A DNA stretch of 44,507 bases, from NCBI GenBank assembly GCA_016183615.1, contig JACPEG010000051.1, forward strand, positions 1 through 44,507, read 5' to 3'. A model generated the notes under the pieces. It saw only the letters and a program-made list of their open reading frames with translations. It made no database searches and was not told the origin of the DNA. Both the position numbers and the translations under genes were made by a program. The stretch comes from Betaproteobacteria bacterium (GTDB lineage: Bacteria > Pseudomonadota > Gammaproteobacteria > Burkholderiales > UBA6910). Positions 32,405 to 44,299 of this stretch are shown one piece after another. Positions within the stretch are counted from its first letter, which is position 1. Each line of letters opens with the position of its first letter.

Positions 32405-33169
32405 GTGAAGCTTGCCACCTGGAACGTTAACTCCCTCAAGGTCAGGCTACCCCAGGTCCTGGAATGGCTGGCGAGCTGCCGGCCAGACGCGCTATGCCTG
32501 CAGGAGACCAAGCTCGAGGACCCCAACTTTCCGCGGGTGGAAATCGAAGCCGCCGGCTACCGGGCGCTGTTCTCGGGGCAGAAGACCTACAACGGCGTGG
32601 CAATCCTGAGCCGCCAACCTGCGGTGGATCCGCTGGCCGCGATTCCCGGCCTGGACGATCCCCAGAAACGGGTGCTCGCGGCAACGGTCAACGGCGTGCG
32701 CGTGATCTGCCTCTACGTCCCCAACGGAGAAGCCGTGGGTTCGGACAAGTACCAGTACAAGCTGCGCTGGCTCGCCGCCTGCACCAAGTGGCTGAAACAG
32801 GAGCTGGGCCGCCACGAGAGGCTTGCGGTGCTGGGCGACTTCAACGTCGCGCCCGAGGAGCGCGACGTGCACGACCCGAAACTGTGGGAGGGCCAGGTGC
32901 TGTTCAGCGCGCCCGAGCGCGAGGCGTTCCAGGAAATTCTGAGGCTGGGACTGAAGGACAGCTTCCGGCTGTTCGAGCAGCCGGAGAAGGCCTTCACCTG
33001 GTGGGACTACCGCATGAACGGCTTCAAGCGCAACCTGGGGCTGCGCATCGACCACATCCTGGCGAGCGCCGCGCTCGCCTCGCGCTGTGAGCGCTGCACG
33101 ATCGATGTCGAGCCGCGCCGGGCGGAGCGCCCCTCGGACCACGCGCCGGTGGTGGCCGAATTCGGCTGA
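32405..33169 (+). CDS. xthA: exodeoxyribonuclease III
   Basis: A 254-residue exonuclease III/AP endonuclease that repairs abasic sites. Catalytic motifs of the EEP family are present: LATWNVNSL at the start, LQETKL (metal Glu), [35 protein letters not shown] and [11 protein letters not shown] (catalytic His). Translation begins with GTG at 32405, supported by GAGGAG about nine bases upstream. It converges on ntrC with a 51-bp gap and no clear terminator. Confidence 0.95.
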   Translation: MKLATWNVNSLKVRLPQVLEWLASCRPDALCLQETKLEDPNFPRVEIEAAGYRALFSGQKTYNGVAILSRQPAVDPLAAIPGLDDPQKRVLAATVNGVRVICLYVPNGEAVGSDKYQYKLRWLAACTKWLKQELGRHERLAVLGDFNVAPEERDVHDPKLWEGQVLFSAPEREAFQEILRLGLKDSFRLFEQPEKAFTWWDYRMNGFKRNLGLRIDHILASAALASRCERCTIDVEPRRAERPSDHAPVVAEFG

Positions 33170-33220
33170 TTCGCCGCGACCGACGCTGCTCCTGGGGAGA
33201 TGCGCCCGGGCCGCCGGACC

Positions 33221-34630
<1,410 letters not shown>

Positions 34631-34656
34631 GTCATCCCGTCAATCCAAATAAGATT

Positions 34657-35730
34657 TCACGTCTCGCGCTTCACGGAATCATCATCCGCGCCGCGTACCG
34701 GCAGCAGAATCGTGAAGCAGGTACTCCCCGGCACGCTCTCGCAGCCAATGGTGCCACCGTGCTGGTTGACGAAGGTCTGGGCCAGCGTCAGCCCCAACCC
34801 GTGCCCGCTGTCGCGGCCCGATACCAGCGGATCGAAAATCCGGTCGCGAATCGCTTCCGGCACGCCGGGGCCGTTGTCGATGATCTGCACCTCGATCGCA
34901 TGGCGGTAGCGTCGCTTGGCGAGCGTCACCTGGCGCGTGACCCGGGTGCGCAAAACAATCGCTCCCTTGCCCTCAAGGGCCTGGGCGGCGTTGCGCGCCA
35001 CGTTGAGCACCGCCTGGATCAGCTGCTCCTTGTCGGCCACCAGCGGCGGCAGGCTCACGTCGTAATCGCGGCGGATGGCGAGGCCCTCGCGGTTTTCCGC
35101 GAGCACCAGGCTGCGCACCCGTTCCAGCACCTCGTGGATGTTGACCTGCCCCGGCTGCGGCAGGCGGTGCGGCGTGAGCATCCGGTCCATGAGGGATTGC
35201 AGCCGTCCCGCCTCCTTCATGATGACCTGGGTGTATTCCTTGAGCCCCGGCTGGGCCAGCTCCCGCTCCAGCAGCTGGGCCGCCCCGCGGATCCCCCCCA
35301 GGGGGTTCTTGATCTCGTGGGCCAGATTGCGGATCAGGGTGCGCGTCGCCTGGCTCTGGTCCAGCATGCGCTCTTCCTTCGCGATCCTGAGCTGCTGCTC
35401 GATAGGCTGGAATTCGAGCAGTACCCGCACGCCGTCCAGCTCCACGGGCGTGACACTGGCCGAGAGATGCAGCCTGGCATGGCCGGGCGTGCCGAGGGTG
35501 ACATCATGCTCGATACAGGTGGCTTCCTCGTCCAGGGCCTGTCCTATCGCCTGAACCAGGCCGCCCGCGTCCTGGAACACCTGCTCCACCGGGTCGCCCA
35601 CGATGTTGCGGCTGGAGAACTCGAACAGGTTTTCCGCCGCGGGGTTGGCGTACTGCACTCGCAGGTTTGAGTCCAGCAGCATCACTGCAGTGGCCAGGAA
35701 GTCCAGTCCGGAAAACGCCGTCGCTACCAT
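34657..35730 (-). CDS. ntrB: nitrogen sensor histidine kinase NtrB
   Basis: NtrB (357 aa) is the soluble kinase/phosphatase of NtrC, controlled by PII. It has an N-terminal PAS domain (about 8-110), the H box LAHEIKNPLGG with phospho-acceptor His138, an N box and the G boxes DNGPGVPE and GHGLGLTLAQ. No membrane segment. The ATG at 35730 is preferred over an in-frame TTG ten codons upstream. The last codons (VKRET, then stop) are written by a dispersed repeat also found at 26177, so the C-terminus may have been altered by its insertion. Confidence 0.96.
   Translation of the reverse strand: MVATAFSGLDFLATAVMLLDSNLRVQYANPAAENLFEFSSRNIVGDPVEQVFQDAGGLVQAIGQALDEEATCIEHDVTLGTPGHARLHLSASVTPVELDGVRVLLEFQPIEQQLRIAKEERMLDQSQATRTLIRNLAHEIKNPLGGIRGAAQLLERELAQPGLKEYTQVIMKEAGRLQSLMDRMLTPHRLPQPGQVNIHEVLERVRSLVLAENREGLAIRRDYDVSLPPLVADKEQLIQAVLNVARNAAQALEGKGAIVLRTRVTRQVTLAKRRYRHAIEVQIIDNGPGVPEAIRDRIFDPLVSGRDSGHGLGLTLAQTFVNQHGGTIGCESVPGSTCFTILLPVRGADDDSVKRET
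34661..34676. repeat. 16-bp dispersed repeat GTCTCGCGCTTCACGG, copy 2
   Basis: Identical to 26177-26192. This copy overlaps the 3' end of ntrB and encodes its last residues on the minus strand, ending one base before the stop triplet. Confidence 0.7.
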
Positions 35731-35815
35731 GAAGGGTTCAACTCGGAAAGGGATGAGCAAGAACCGGGCCAGCGCCTGGGGCCGGCACCACCCGCGCGCC
35801 GCGGCCGGGCGAGCG

Positions 35816-36265
35816 TCACTTGAGACGGGAAATTTCCTGCTTCAACGCAGCGACGTTCTTTTCGTGCAGCACGACTTCGTCCTGGAACGGCTTCAGGCGA
35901 TCGAGGACGCGCTGGTAGTTGCGCTCGTCGCCATAGCGCACCGTCTCCTGTTCCGCCAGCTTCTTTTTTGACTCCACCAGCAGTTTTTCCTCGTCGGCGA
36001 GCTCTTTCTCCAGGATCTGGCGCCGTGCCTCGTCGCGCTTGCGCTGGGTGTCGCCGTCCACCCGCACGTCCGGCGATCCTGCCTTCGGCTTGGTGGCAGG
36101 CACCACGATGACATCGCCGGACACCAGCTTGCAGTTCTTTCCCACCTCCCGCTTGACGTTGGTGTAGGAAGCGCGGCCGGACTCGTCCACGCACTTGTAG
36201 ATCTCGGCCCCGGCCACCAGAGGCGCCAGTCCCAGGATCAGCAACGCGATTCGCGCATGCACCAT
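35816..36265 (-). CDS. DUF4124 secreted/periplasmic protein with coiled coil
   Basis: A 149-residue protein with an N-terminal signal peptide ending near GLAPLVAGA, then a DUF4124 motif (EIYKCVDESGRASYTN), then a basic/acidic coiled-coil region of about 80 residues (KRDEARRQILEKELADEEKL onward). Function is not known. In betaproteobacteria a DUF4124 gene is often found between glnA and ntrB, as here. The ATG at 36265 is chosen; an in-frame TTG two codons upstream is possible. No strong ribosome-binding site is visible. Confidence 0.85.
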   Translation of the reverse strand: MVHARIALLILGLAPLVAGAEIYKCVDESGRASYTNVKREVGKNCKLVSGDVIVVPATKPKAGSPDVRVDGDTQRKRDEARRQILEKELADEEKLLVESKKKLAEQETVRYGDERNYQRVLDRLKPFQDEVVLHEKNVAALKQEISRLK

Positions 36266-36460
36266 CGTCAATGTCGATTCATGAGGAATATGGAGAAAAC
36301 GGCCCGGCCCAACGCCGCGTTGACGCGTGGCGGCGAACCCATTGCAAGCCAGTCTATGACAGGGGACAGAATTTTACAACGCGGGGGTCATCAAGCCGTC
36401 AGCCCCGGCCTCTCTCCCGCAAGTAGTGAGGGAAGATTCCTGAGTCGCTGCGCGGCCGGG

Positions 36461-36488
36461 AAAACAAAAAGGGCGGGTTTCCCCGCCC
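36461..36488 (-). terminator. rho-independent terminator of glnA
   Basis: On the minus strand GGGCGGG, a GAAA loop and CCCGCCC form a 7-bp GC stem followed by TTTTTGTTTT. It lies 22 bp after the glnA stop, so most glnA transcripts should end here and ntrBC would depend on read-through or their own promoter. Confidence 0.9.
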
Positions 36489-36510
36489 CGTAGAGAACCA
36501 GTGCCGCCGC

Positions 36511-37920
36511 TTACAGGCTGTAGTACATGGCGAACTCGATGGGATGGGTGGTCATCCGGAAGTTGGTGACCTCTTCCATCTTGAGCTCGACGTACGCGTC
36601 GAGCATGTCGCTGGAGAACACCCCGCCACGGGTCAGGAAGTCGCGGTCCTTGTCCAGGCATTCCAGGGCCTCATCGAGGGAGGCGCAGGGATGCGGGACT
36701 TTTTTGGCTTCTTCCGGCGGCAGGTCGTACAGGTTCTTGTCGATCGGATCGCCGGGGTGGATCTTGTTCTGGATGCCGTCCAGGCCCGCCATCATCATCG
36801 CGGCGAACGCGAGGTAGGGGTTGGCGGTGGGATCCGGGAAGCGCACCTCGATGCGGCGCGCCTTCGAGCTCGACACGTAGGGCACCCGCACCGCAGCCGA
36901 ACGGTTGCGGGCCGAGTAGGCGAGGTTGATCGGGGCCTCGAAGCCGGGCACCAGGCGCTTGTAGGAGTTGGTGCCGGGGTTGGTGATGGCGTTGAGCGCC
37001 TTGGCGTGCTTGATGATGCCGCCGATGTAGTAGAGCGCGAGCTCGGACAGCCCCGCGTAGCCGTTGCCGGAGAACAGGTTCTGGCCGCCCTTCCACAGGG
37101 ACTGGTGCACGTGCATGCCGGAACCGTTGTCGCCGACCACGGGCTTGGGCATGAAGGTCGCGGTCTTGCCGTAGGAGTGGGCCACGTTGTGCACCGTGTA
37201 CTTCAGGATCTGCATCCAGTCGGCGCGCTTCACCAGGGAATTGAACTTGGTGCCGATTTCGCACTGGCCGGGAGCCGCCACTTCGTGATGGTGCACTTCC
37301 ACTTCAACACCCTGCTCTTCAAGGGCCAGGCAGATGGCAGAGCGGATGTCCTGGAGGGAATCGACCGGGGGCACCGGAAAATAGCCGCCCTTCACCGCGG
37401 GACGGTGGCCGATGTTGCCGCCTTCCATTTCCTCGCCGGAGGCCCAGGGCGCCTCGGCCGACACGATCTTCACCTGCGAGCCGGACATGTTCACGCTCCA
37501 GGTGACCGAATCGAAAATGAAGAACTCGGGCTCGGGGCCGAAGTAGGCGGTGTCGGCCAGCCCGGTGGACTTGAGATAGGCCTCGGCGCGCTTGGCGATG
37601 GAGCGCGGGTCGCGGTCGTAGCCCTTGCCGTCGGCGGGGTCCACCACGTCGCAGCTGATGATCAGCGTGGGCTCATCGGTGAACGGGTCCATGCGGGCGC
37701 TGTCGGGATCCGGCATCAGCAGCATGTCGGAGGCCTGGATGCCCTTCCAGCCGGCGATGGAGGAGCCGTCGAAGGCATGGCCGTGCTCGAACTTGTCCTC
37801 GTCAAAGGCCTTGGTCGGCACGGAGACGTGCTGCTCCTTGCCGCGGGTATCGGTAAAGCGGAAATCAACGAATTTGACCTCGTTGTCCTTGATCGTTTTC
37901 ATTACATCGGCGACCGCCAT
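36511..37920 (-). CDS. glnA: glutamine synthetase type I
   Basis: GlnA (469 aa) makes glutamine from glutamate, ammonia and ATP and is a dodecamer. Family signatures are [12 protein letters not shown] near residue 49, the ATP-binding [16 protein letters not shown], the glutamate-site NRSAAVRVP and the adenylylation site NLYDLPPEE with Tyr398, so activity should be controlled by GlnE. GAGGAG precedes the ATG. Upstream lie a sigma-54 promoter and two NtrC-type sites; a strong terminator follows. Confidence 0.98.
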   Translation of the reverse strand: MAVADVMKTIKDNEVKFVDFRFTDTRGKEQHVSVPTKAFDEDKFEHGHAFDGSSIAGWKGIQASDMLLMPDPDSARMDPFTDEPTLIISCDVVDPADGKGYDRDPRSIAKRAEAYLKSTGLADTAYFGPEPEFFIFDSVTWSVNMSGSQVKIVSAEAPWASGEEMEGGNIGHRPAVKGGYFPVPPVDSLQDIRSAICLALEEQGVEVEVHHHEVAAPGQCEIGTKFNSLVKRADWMQILKYTVHNVAHSYGKTATFMPKPVVGDNGSGMHVHQSLWKGGQNLFSGNGYAGLSELALYYIGGIIKHAKALNAITNPGTNSYKRLVPGFEAPINLAYSARNRSAAVRVPYVSSSKARRIEVRFPDPTANPYLAFAAMMMAGLDGIQNKIHPGDPIDKNLYDLPPEEAKKVPHPCASLDEALECLDKDRDFLTRGGVFSSDMLDAYVELKMEEVTNFRMTTHPIEFAMYYSL

Positions 37921-37981
37921 GGGTTTCTCCTCAACGAACGGAAAAAGTAGGTTTGTAGGATTGGAACGGGGATGCTAATAA

Positions 37982-37995
37982 GCAGGAAACATGCC
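37982..37995 (-). promoter_or_regulatory. sigma-54 promoter of glnA
   Basis: On the minus strand TGGCATGTTTCCTGCTT has GG (37995-37994) and GC (37983-37982) exactly 10 bases apart and matches the RpoN consensus well. The start site should be near 37970, about 50 bases before the glnA ATG. The location next to NtrC sites makes it convincing. Confidence 0.88.
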
Positions 37996-38015
37996 ACTGC
38001 GTTTCACGGGCAGGG

Positions 38016-38030
38016 CATTGTGCCACAATG
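38016..38030. promoter_or_regulatory. perfect 7-1-7 palindrome upstream of the glnA promoter
   Basis: CATTGTGCCACAATG is a perfect inverted repeat lying 46-60 bp upstream of the predicted sigma-54 start, between the promoter and the NtrC sites. It does not match the NtrC pattern. It could bind another regulator or a DNA-bending protein. Confidence 0.4.
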
Positions 38031-38057
38031 GGAATGCAGGAGCCACCTCAAGCATGC

Positions 38058-38072
38058 GCACGGTAATGGTGC
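38058..38072 (-). promoter_or_regulatory. NtrC-binding site 1 of glnA
   Basis: GCAC-N7-GTGC, the core dyad of NtrC sites, here within TGCACCATTACCGTGC on the minus strand. It is centred about 95 bp upstream of the predicted glnA start. Confidence 0.75.
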
Positions 38073-38088
38073 ACATCCACGCCATTAT

Positions 38089-38103
38089 GCACTATTACTG
38101 TGC
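38089..38103 (-). promoter_or_regulatory. NtrC-binding site 2 of glnA
   Basis: GCACAGTAATAGTGC on the minus strand is a second GCAC-N7-GTGC dyad. Its centre is 31 bp from site 1, three helical turns, so two NtrC dimers would bind on the same face. It overlaps the last codons and stop of the cation-efflux gene. Confidence 0.75.
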
Positions 38104-39273
38104 GTTAGTCCGGTGGAGCTGAATGCTCCGGAAATATTCGTCGCCAGCGTCGATCATGGCCAGAATTTTCCGGTGCAGCCGATCCATCCTGCCCGGATCT
38201 TCCCACGCCGCCGCGTCAAGGAATACCTCGGCGTCCACCTTTCCCTCCAGGTAATGGAGCACCAGCTTGCTGGGCAGAGGCAGCGCCTCCCCGAGCCGGT
38301 CCTGGAGATAGCGCAGGAGATCATCGCGCCCGGGAAGGGTGGTGCTCACTTTGATCCTGGTGTCGTCCTCCGGGTCCACGTGGACCATGACATCGAGAAC
38401 CGGGTGCGCCTCCAAGACCCGGCCACGGGCCGACTCGCCGATGTAATGGCCCTCGGATACGCTGATCCGCGGGTCCACCATCACGTGGGCATCGACCAGG
38501 GCCTGGTTCGCCATGCGCCGGGTGCGCAGTTCGTGGATGCCGCGAACGCCCGGGGTCGTGAGCAGGGTCTCGCGAATCGCCGCCACTTCCTGCTCCGAGA
38601 GCCCGGTATCGATCAGCTCCGACATGGCGCTGTAGCCGAGCTTCCAGCCGACCCGCGCGATCATGAAGGCCACCAGCGCCGCCGCGAGCGTATCGAGAAA
38701 GGTGAACCCCAGCAGGTTGCCGCCGATGCCGACCGCCCCCACCAATGAAGTGGCCGCGTCGACGCGGGTGTGCCAGGCGTTGGCCGCCAGCATCTGGGAG
38801 CGGTGCTTGCGGGCCACCCCCATAAGGTAATGGAACAGGGATTCCTTGGAGGCAAGGGTAACCAGCGCGATGACGAGCGTCAGCGGGTGAACGCTCTGGG
38901 AAGCCTGCCCCGACTGCAGGCGCAGCCCCGCGTTCCACAGAATGGAAAGGCCCACCAGCAGAAGCCCCGCCCCGAGCAGGAACGTGGCGGCGGTTTCGAC
39001 CCGCTGGTGCCCATAGGGATGCTCCTCGTCGGCCGCCTTCGCGCCGTGGCGATTCGCGAACAGAACCAGGAAATCGGAAAGCAGGTCTGACAGAGTGTGC
39101 ACGCCGTCGGCCATCAGGGCGCGCGACTGGCCGTACCAGCCGACGGTGATCTGCAGCACCGAAAGCACGCTGTTCACCGCGACGCTGGTGAGCGTGCAGC
39201 GCTGGGCCGCCCGGAAGCGCTCCGGGTCCGTCATTCCTGCGGGCTGAGTCAGCACCTGGGTTGGTTCAAGCAT
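38095..39273 (-). CDS. cation diffusion facilitator (CDF) family metal efflux protein
   Basis: A 392-residue CDF transporter with about six membrane helices and a cytoplasmic C-terminal domain. The metal site motifs are ADGVHTLSDLLSD in helix 2 and NAWHTRVDAATS in helix 5, both of the H/D-xxx-D type used for Zn2+, Fe2+ or Mn2+. The specificity cannot be settled from sequence. The C-terminal domain is longer than in FieF. The ATG at 39273 is chosen, although no clear ribosome-binding site is seen and the Met at 39234 is possible. It is divergent from the rhodanese gene with a 49-bp gap, and its 3' end contains a glnA activator site. Confidence 0.88.
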   Translation of the reverse strand: MLEPTQVLTQPAGMTDPERFRAAQRCTLTSVAVNSVLSVLQITVGWYGQSRALMADGVHTLSDLLSDFLVLFANRHGAKAADEEHPYGHQRVETAATFLLGAGLLLVGLSILWNAGLRLQSGQASQSVHPLTLVIALVTLASKESLFHYLMGVARKHRSQMLAANAWHTRVDAATSLVGAVGIGGNLLGFTFLDTLAAALVAFMIARVGWKLGYSAMSELIDTGLSEQEVAAIRETLLTTPGVRGIHELRTRRMANQALVDAHVMVDPRISVSEGHYIGESARGRVLEAHPVLDVMVHVDPEDDTRIKVSTTLPGRDDLLRYLQDRLGEALPLPSKLVLHYLEGKVDAEVFLDAAAWEDPGRMDRLHRKILAMIDAGDEYFRSIQLHRTNAQ

Positions 39274-39322
39274 CGTCAATAGGATACCATTGAAGACTTT
39301 TCGAATTGACCTGCCGAAGCCA

Positions 39323-39772
39323 ATGACCATCAGCGAAGTCCTGCAAAAAGCCCAGGAACGGGCAAGGGAAATGAATCTTCCTTACGAAGGGGCGCTCCTG
39401 CCCGAGGAGGCCTGGTTCCTCCTTCAGCAGGTTCAGTCCGCGAAGCTCGTTGACGTGCGCACCCGCGCGGAACTGGACTGGGTGGGAAGAATTCCCGGGG
39501 CCACCGAGATCGAGTGGCTGACCTATCCCGGCAACCAGCTCAACGCCCACTTCCTCAACCAGCTGCAGCAGCAGGTCGACAAGGAGTCGCTGGTGATGTT
39601 CATCTGCCGCAGCGGGCAGCGGTCCCACAATTCAGCCATGGTCGCGACCCAGTCCGGCTACCCGGACTGCTACAACGTGCTGGAAGGCTTCGAGGGCGAC
39701 AAGGACGCCGCCAGCCACAGGAACAGCAGGAACGGGTGGCGGGTAAAGGGGCTGCCGTGGATACAGAGCTGA
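39323..39772 (+). CDS. rhodanese-like sulfurtransferase
   Basis: A 149-residue single-domain rhodanese. The active-site loop CRSGQRS starts at Cys95; LVDVRTRAELDWVG is the usual CH2A motif. No signal peptide, so probably cytoplasmic sulfur transfer. The C-terminal GWRVKGLPW is shared by a group of proteobacterial rhodaneses. The ATG at 39323 is preferred over an upstream TTG (39290). The partner and substrate are unknown. Confidence 0.87.
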   Translation: MTISEVLQKAQERAREMNLPYEGALLPEEAWFLLQQVQSAKLVDVRTRAELDWVGRIPGATEIEWLTYPGNQLNAHFLNQLQQQVDKESLVMFICRSGQRSHNSAMVATQSGYPDCYNVLEGFEGDKDAASHRNSRNGWRVKGLPWIQS

Positions 39773-39783
39773 AGGCGTACGGA

Positions 39784-39873
39784 GTAATCAGTGAACGGTG
39801 AACAGTAAACAATCGGCAGCGCCACGTTCACGGGGTTTCTCGCCGTTCACTGCTCACTGTTCACTGTTCACCA
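39784..39873. repeat. GTGAACAGT-type inverted repeats between the rhodanese gene and uppP, locus B
   Basis: GTGAACGGTGAACAGTAAAC at 39791-39810 faces inverted copies at about 39843-39873 (GTTCACTGCTCACTGTTCAC and continuing). It is the same family as locus A at 30132-30224 and fills the gap between two convergent genes, ending three bases before the uppP stop codon. Confidence 0.75.
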
Positions 39874-39876
39874 TCT

Positions 39877-40701
39877 TCACCCTGCCGTCCACTCCACCAC
39901 GCCGGTATAAGCGGTTCCCAGCACCACGATCCCGAACAAAATCCGGTACCAGGCGAACAGCGAGAAGTCGTGGCGGCTGATGTAGCGCAGCAGCCAGCGC
40001 ACGCACAGGAACGCGGAGACGAACGAGGCGGTCATTCCCACCGTGAACAGGCCCAGGTCCGCCACCTGGAACAACGTCCGGTGCTTGTAGAAATCGTAAG
40101 CGCCGGCCGCGATCAGCGTCGGCACCGCGAGGAAAAACGAAAACTCGGTGGCCGCCTTGCGGGACAGCCCGAACAGCAGCCCGCCGATAATGGTGGCGCC
40201 GGATCGCGACGCGCCGGGAATCAGCGCGAAGGCCTGGGCAATCCCCACCTTGAGCGCGTCGCGCCACTTCATGTCGTCCACCGATTCCACAGTGATCCGA
40301 TGCTCGCGCCGCTCCGCCCACAGGATCACAAACGCGCCGACGATGAAGGCAAGCGCGACCGGCACCGGCTTGAACAGCGCCGCCTTGATGTACTTCCCGA
40401 ACAGCAGCCCGAGAACCGCGGCAGGCATGAATGCGATCGCCAGGTTCGCCACGAAGCGCTGTGCCGCCGGATCCCGGGCGATTCCCGCAATCACCACAGC
40501 GAATTTTTCCCGGTACTCCCACACCACGGCGAGCATGGCGGAGGTCTGGATCACGATCGCGAACACCTTGCCCTTCTCGTCGTTGAAGCCCAGCAGGTCG
40601 CCCACCAGGATCAGGTGGCCGGTGGAGGAGATGGGAAGGAACTCGGTGAGGCCCTCGACCACGCCGAGCACGAGGGCCTTCAGAAGAACGGCGATGTCCA
40701 T
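39877..40701 (-). CDS. uppP: undecaprenyl-diphosphate phosphatase (BacA/UppP)
   Basis: UppP (274 aa) is a membrane enzyme that recycles undecaprenyl diphosphate for peptidoglycan synthesis and gives bacitracin tolerance. The two catalytic repeats are visible: [17 protein letters not shown] (16-32) and the later [10 protein letters not shown] loop. About eight membrane helices are predicted. A TATAAT element lies 27-32 bp upstream of the ATG. No clear ribosome-binding site was seen. Confidence 0.96.
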   Translation of the reverse strand: MDIAVLLKALVLGVVEGLTEFLPISSTGHLILVGDLLGFNDEKGKVFAIVIQTSAMLAVVWEYREKFAVVIAGIARDPAAQRFVANLAIAFMPAAVLGLLFGKYIKAALFKPVPVALAFIVGAFVILWAERREHRITVESVDDMKWRDALKVGIAQAFALIPGASRSGATIIGGLLFGLSRKAATEFSFFLAVPTLIAAGAYDFYKHRTLFQVADLGLFTVGMTASFVSAFLCVRWLLRYISRHDFSLFAWYRILFGIVVLGTAYTGVVEWTAG

Positions 40702-40727
40702 GGAATTGCCGGCAAAAAAGTTCCGGC

Positions 40728-40733
40728 ATTATA
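40728..40733 (-). promoter_or_regulatory. -10 element of a uppP promoter
   Basis: A perfect TATAAT on the minus strand in the 63-bp gap between yceH and uppP. No good -35 hexamer stands at 16-18 bp. The start would fall about 20 bases before the uppP ATG. Confidence 0.4.
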
Positions 40734-40764
40734 GCGGAGTGCCGGCGGCCGCGCCGACGGACTC

Positions 40765-41472
40765 CTAGGACTTCTTCGGCCGGCCCGGCTCCGGCGATCC
40801 GATCGAGACGCCCAGCTCGGCGCAGAGCCTTGTCAGCAGCTCTCTCAGAACCGACACCTCACCCTCGATTCGCGCGACGTTGGCTTTCAGCGCGGCGAGC
40901 TCGCCTACCGTGATGTCGCTGCCGGCCTCCGTCGCGGAGCCGGCGGCGGAGGGGGCTTCGGGCGCGGGCGCCCCCGTGAGGCATTGCGCCCAGCGGTTCT
41001 CGCGGGCCCCGGGCTGGCGGGGCAGCTCGACCACCAGCGGTCCGGCCGGCCGTTCGGCCAACTCATGCAGGAAGCCCTCCACCGACGAGATGTCCGAGAA
41101 CTTGTGCAGCCGCTCGCAGCTGATGCGCAGCTCACCGGCGGTCTGCGGGCCGCGCAGCATCAGCGTGGCGAGCAGCGCGATCGACTGCGAAGGCAGTTGC
41201 AGCACGCGGTCGGCGTTGTGCGCATAACGCGCCACGCGCCCGCCGCTCGATTCGATCACCAGCGAAAGCATCCGGAGGTGATCGACCGCGGCCTGCACCT
41301 CCGGCTCGGCGGCATCCAGCACCGGGTCGCGGCTGGTCTTCTGGTTGCAGCCTGCAACCAGCGCATTGAGGCTCAGCGGGTAGGTGTCGGGCACCGTGCG
41401 CTGCTTCTCGACCAGCACGCCGAGGACGCGGGCTTCGAGCGGCGAAAGCGTCGGCAGGGCGGGCGCGGTCAT
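40765..41472 (-). CDS. yceH: YceH family protein (DUF480, UPF0502)
   Basis: A 235-residue protein of the YceH family, two winged-helix-like domains (LSPLEARVLGVLVEKQ at the start; LLATLMLRGPQTAGELR in the middle) followed by a short Ala/Pro/Ser-rich linker and a C-terminal coiled segment that is not in all members. The biochemical role is not known; the winged-helix fold suggests nucleic-acid binding. The start at 41472 is only 17 bp after the thiC stop, so it is probably in the thiC transcript. The longer open frame upstream is a shadow of thiC. Confidence 0.85.
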   Translation of the reverse strand: MTAPALPTLSPLEARVLGVLVEKQRTVPDTYPLSLNALVAGCNQKTSRDPVLDAAEPEVQAAVDHLRMLSLVIESSGGRVARYAHNADRVLQLPSQSIALLATLMLRGPQTAGELRISCERLHKFSDISSVEGFLHELAERPAGPLVVELPRQPGARENRWAQCLTGAPAPEAPSAAGSATEAGSDITVGELAALKANVARIEGEVSVLRELLTRLCAELGVSIGSPEPGRPKKS

Positions 41473-41489
41473 TGCGCGGGAAAGCGGCG

Positions 41490-43397
<1,908 letters not shown>

Positions 43398-43400
43398 TTA

Positions 43401-43484
43401 CCAAGCTTCCCTACGGCGGCATTATCCGCATCAGGTGTTAAGGGTTTGTCTCACCGGCGTCTGAACGCGCGCGGACCCCTAGTT
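43401..43484 (-). ncRNA. TPP riboswitch (THI element)
   Basis: The minus strand shows the conserved THI-box parts in order: CTAGGGGT, the GGTGAGA motif (CTGAGA-like), ACCCTT, ACCTGATGCGGATAATGCC and CGTAGGGAAGC. This aptamer binds thiamine diphosphate. It is directly upstream of thiC, with the SD-blocking hairpin after it, so control is probably at translation. Confidence 0.93.
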
Positions 43485-43504
43485 GATGGTCCGAACGTAC
43501 TGCA

Positions 43505-43535
43505 AATATGCGATAATTGCAAGGTCCTGGGTCAA
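43505..43535 (-). promoter_or_regulatory. possible thiC promoter
   Basis: TTGACC (43535-43530) and CATATT (43510-43505) on the minus strand, with a 19-bp spacer, lie just upstream of the riboswitch. Spacing is a little long and the -10 is weak, so support is modest. Confidence 0.35.
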
Positions 43536-43557
43536 CAAAGGAAACACGGAGTTACAG

Positions 43558-44211
43558 ATGAATCTGGAGCAGGCCCGCTACAACATGGTGGAGCAGCAGA
43601 TCCGCACCTGGGAGGTGCTGGATCAGGAAGTCCTGGACCTGCTTTTCGAGCTGCGGCGCGAGGAGTTCGTTCCCGCGGAGCACCGCGACCTGGCTTTCGT
43701 GGACATGGAAATTCCCCTCGGAAACGGGGAGGTCATGCTTTCGCCGAAACTGGAGGCGCGCATGCTCCAGGAACTCGGCGTCGGGAAATCCGACAAAGTC
43801 CTGGAGGTGGGCACCGGCAGCGGCTACATGACCGCGCTGCTCGCCGCCAAGGCCCAGCACGTGGTGAGCGTCGAGATCGATCCCGAACTCAAGGTTTTCG
43901 CCGCGAGGAACCTGAAGGCCCACGGCATTGCCAACGTGACGCTGGAACTGGGGGATGCCGCGCGGGGCTGGAGCGGACAGGCGCCCTACGACGTGATCGT
44001 GCTCACGGGTTCGGTTCCGCTGCTCTCCGAGACCTTCCTGCAGATGCTGAAACCCAGCGGACGGCTGCTGGCGGTGGTGGGCGAGGCGCCGGTGATGAAG
44101 GCGCGGCTCATCACCTGCATCTCGGAAGGCGCCTTCAACGCGGTGGACCTGTTCGAGACCTGCGTTCCGGCCCTGCGCAACGCGCCGCGGCCGGAGCGGT
44201 TCGTGTTCTAG
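43558..44211 (+). CDS. pcm: protein-L-isoaspartate O-methyltransferase family protein
   Basis: A 217-residue SAM-dependent methyltransferase of the PCMT family. SAM motif I is LEVGTGSGYMTALLA and the later acidic residue is in VSVEIDPEL. Pcm repairs isoaspartyl residues in aged proteins, but this subgroup, found beside tolC in betaproteobacteria, may have another substrate. The ATG at 43558 (MNLEQARYNMVEQQ) has GGAG seven bases upstream; a longer frame begins inside the riboswitch region and is not used. It is divergent from thiC. Confidence 0.9.
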   Translation: MNLEQARYNMVEQQIRTWEVLDQEVLDLLFELRREEFVPAEHRDLAFVDMEIPLGNGEVMLSPKLEARMLQELGVGKSDKVLEVGTGSGYMTALLAAKAQHVVSVEIDPELKVFAARNLKAHGIANVTLELGDAARGWSGQAPYDVIVLTGSVPLLSETFLQMLKPSGRLLAVVGEAPVMKARLITCISEGAFNAVDLFETCVPALRNAPRPERFVF

Positions 44212-44299
44212 CTGCGACAACAAGCAACTTCGATAACAAGCAATCAAGCCGCGGCGCGATAACGCCTCTCGCGCCCGCTTGAAGAATTCATAACTGAAC

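Noticed and set aside
27685..32526. Long minus-strand open frames opposite pyrB-pyrC' and prlC
   Set aside because: Antisense shadows of clearly identified genes; no family motifs.
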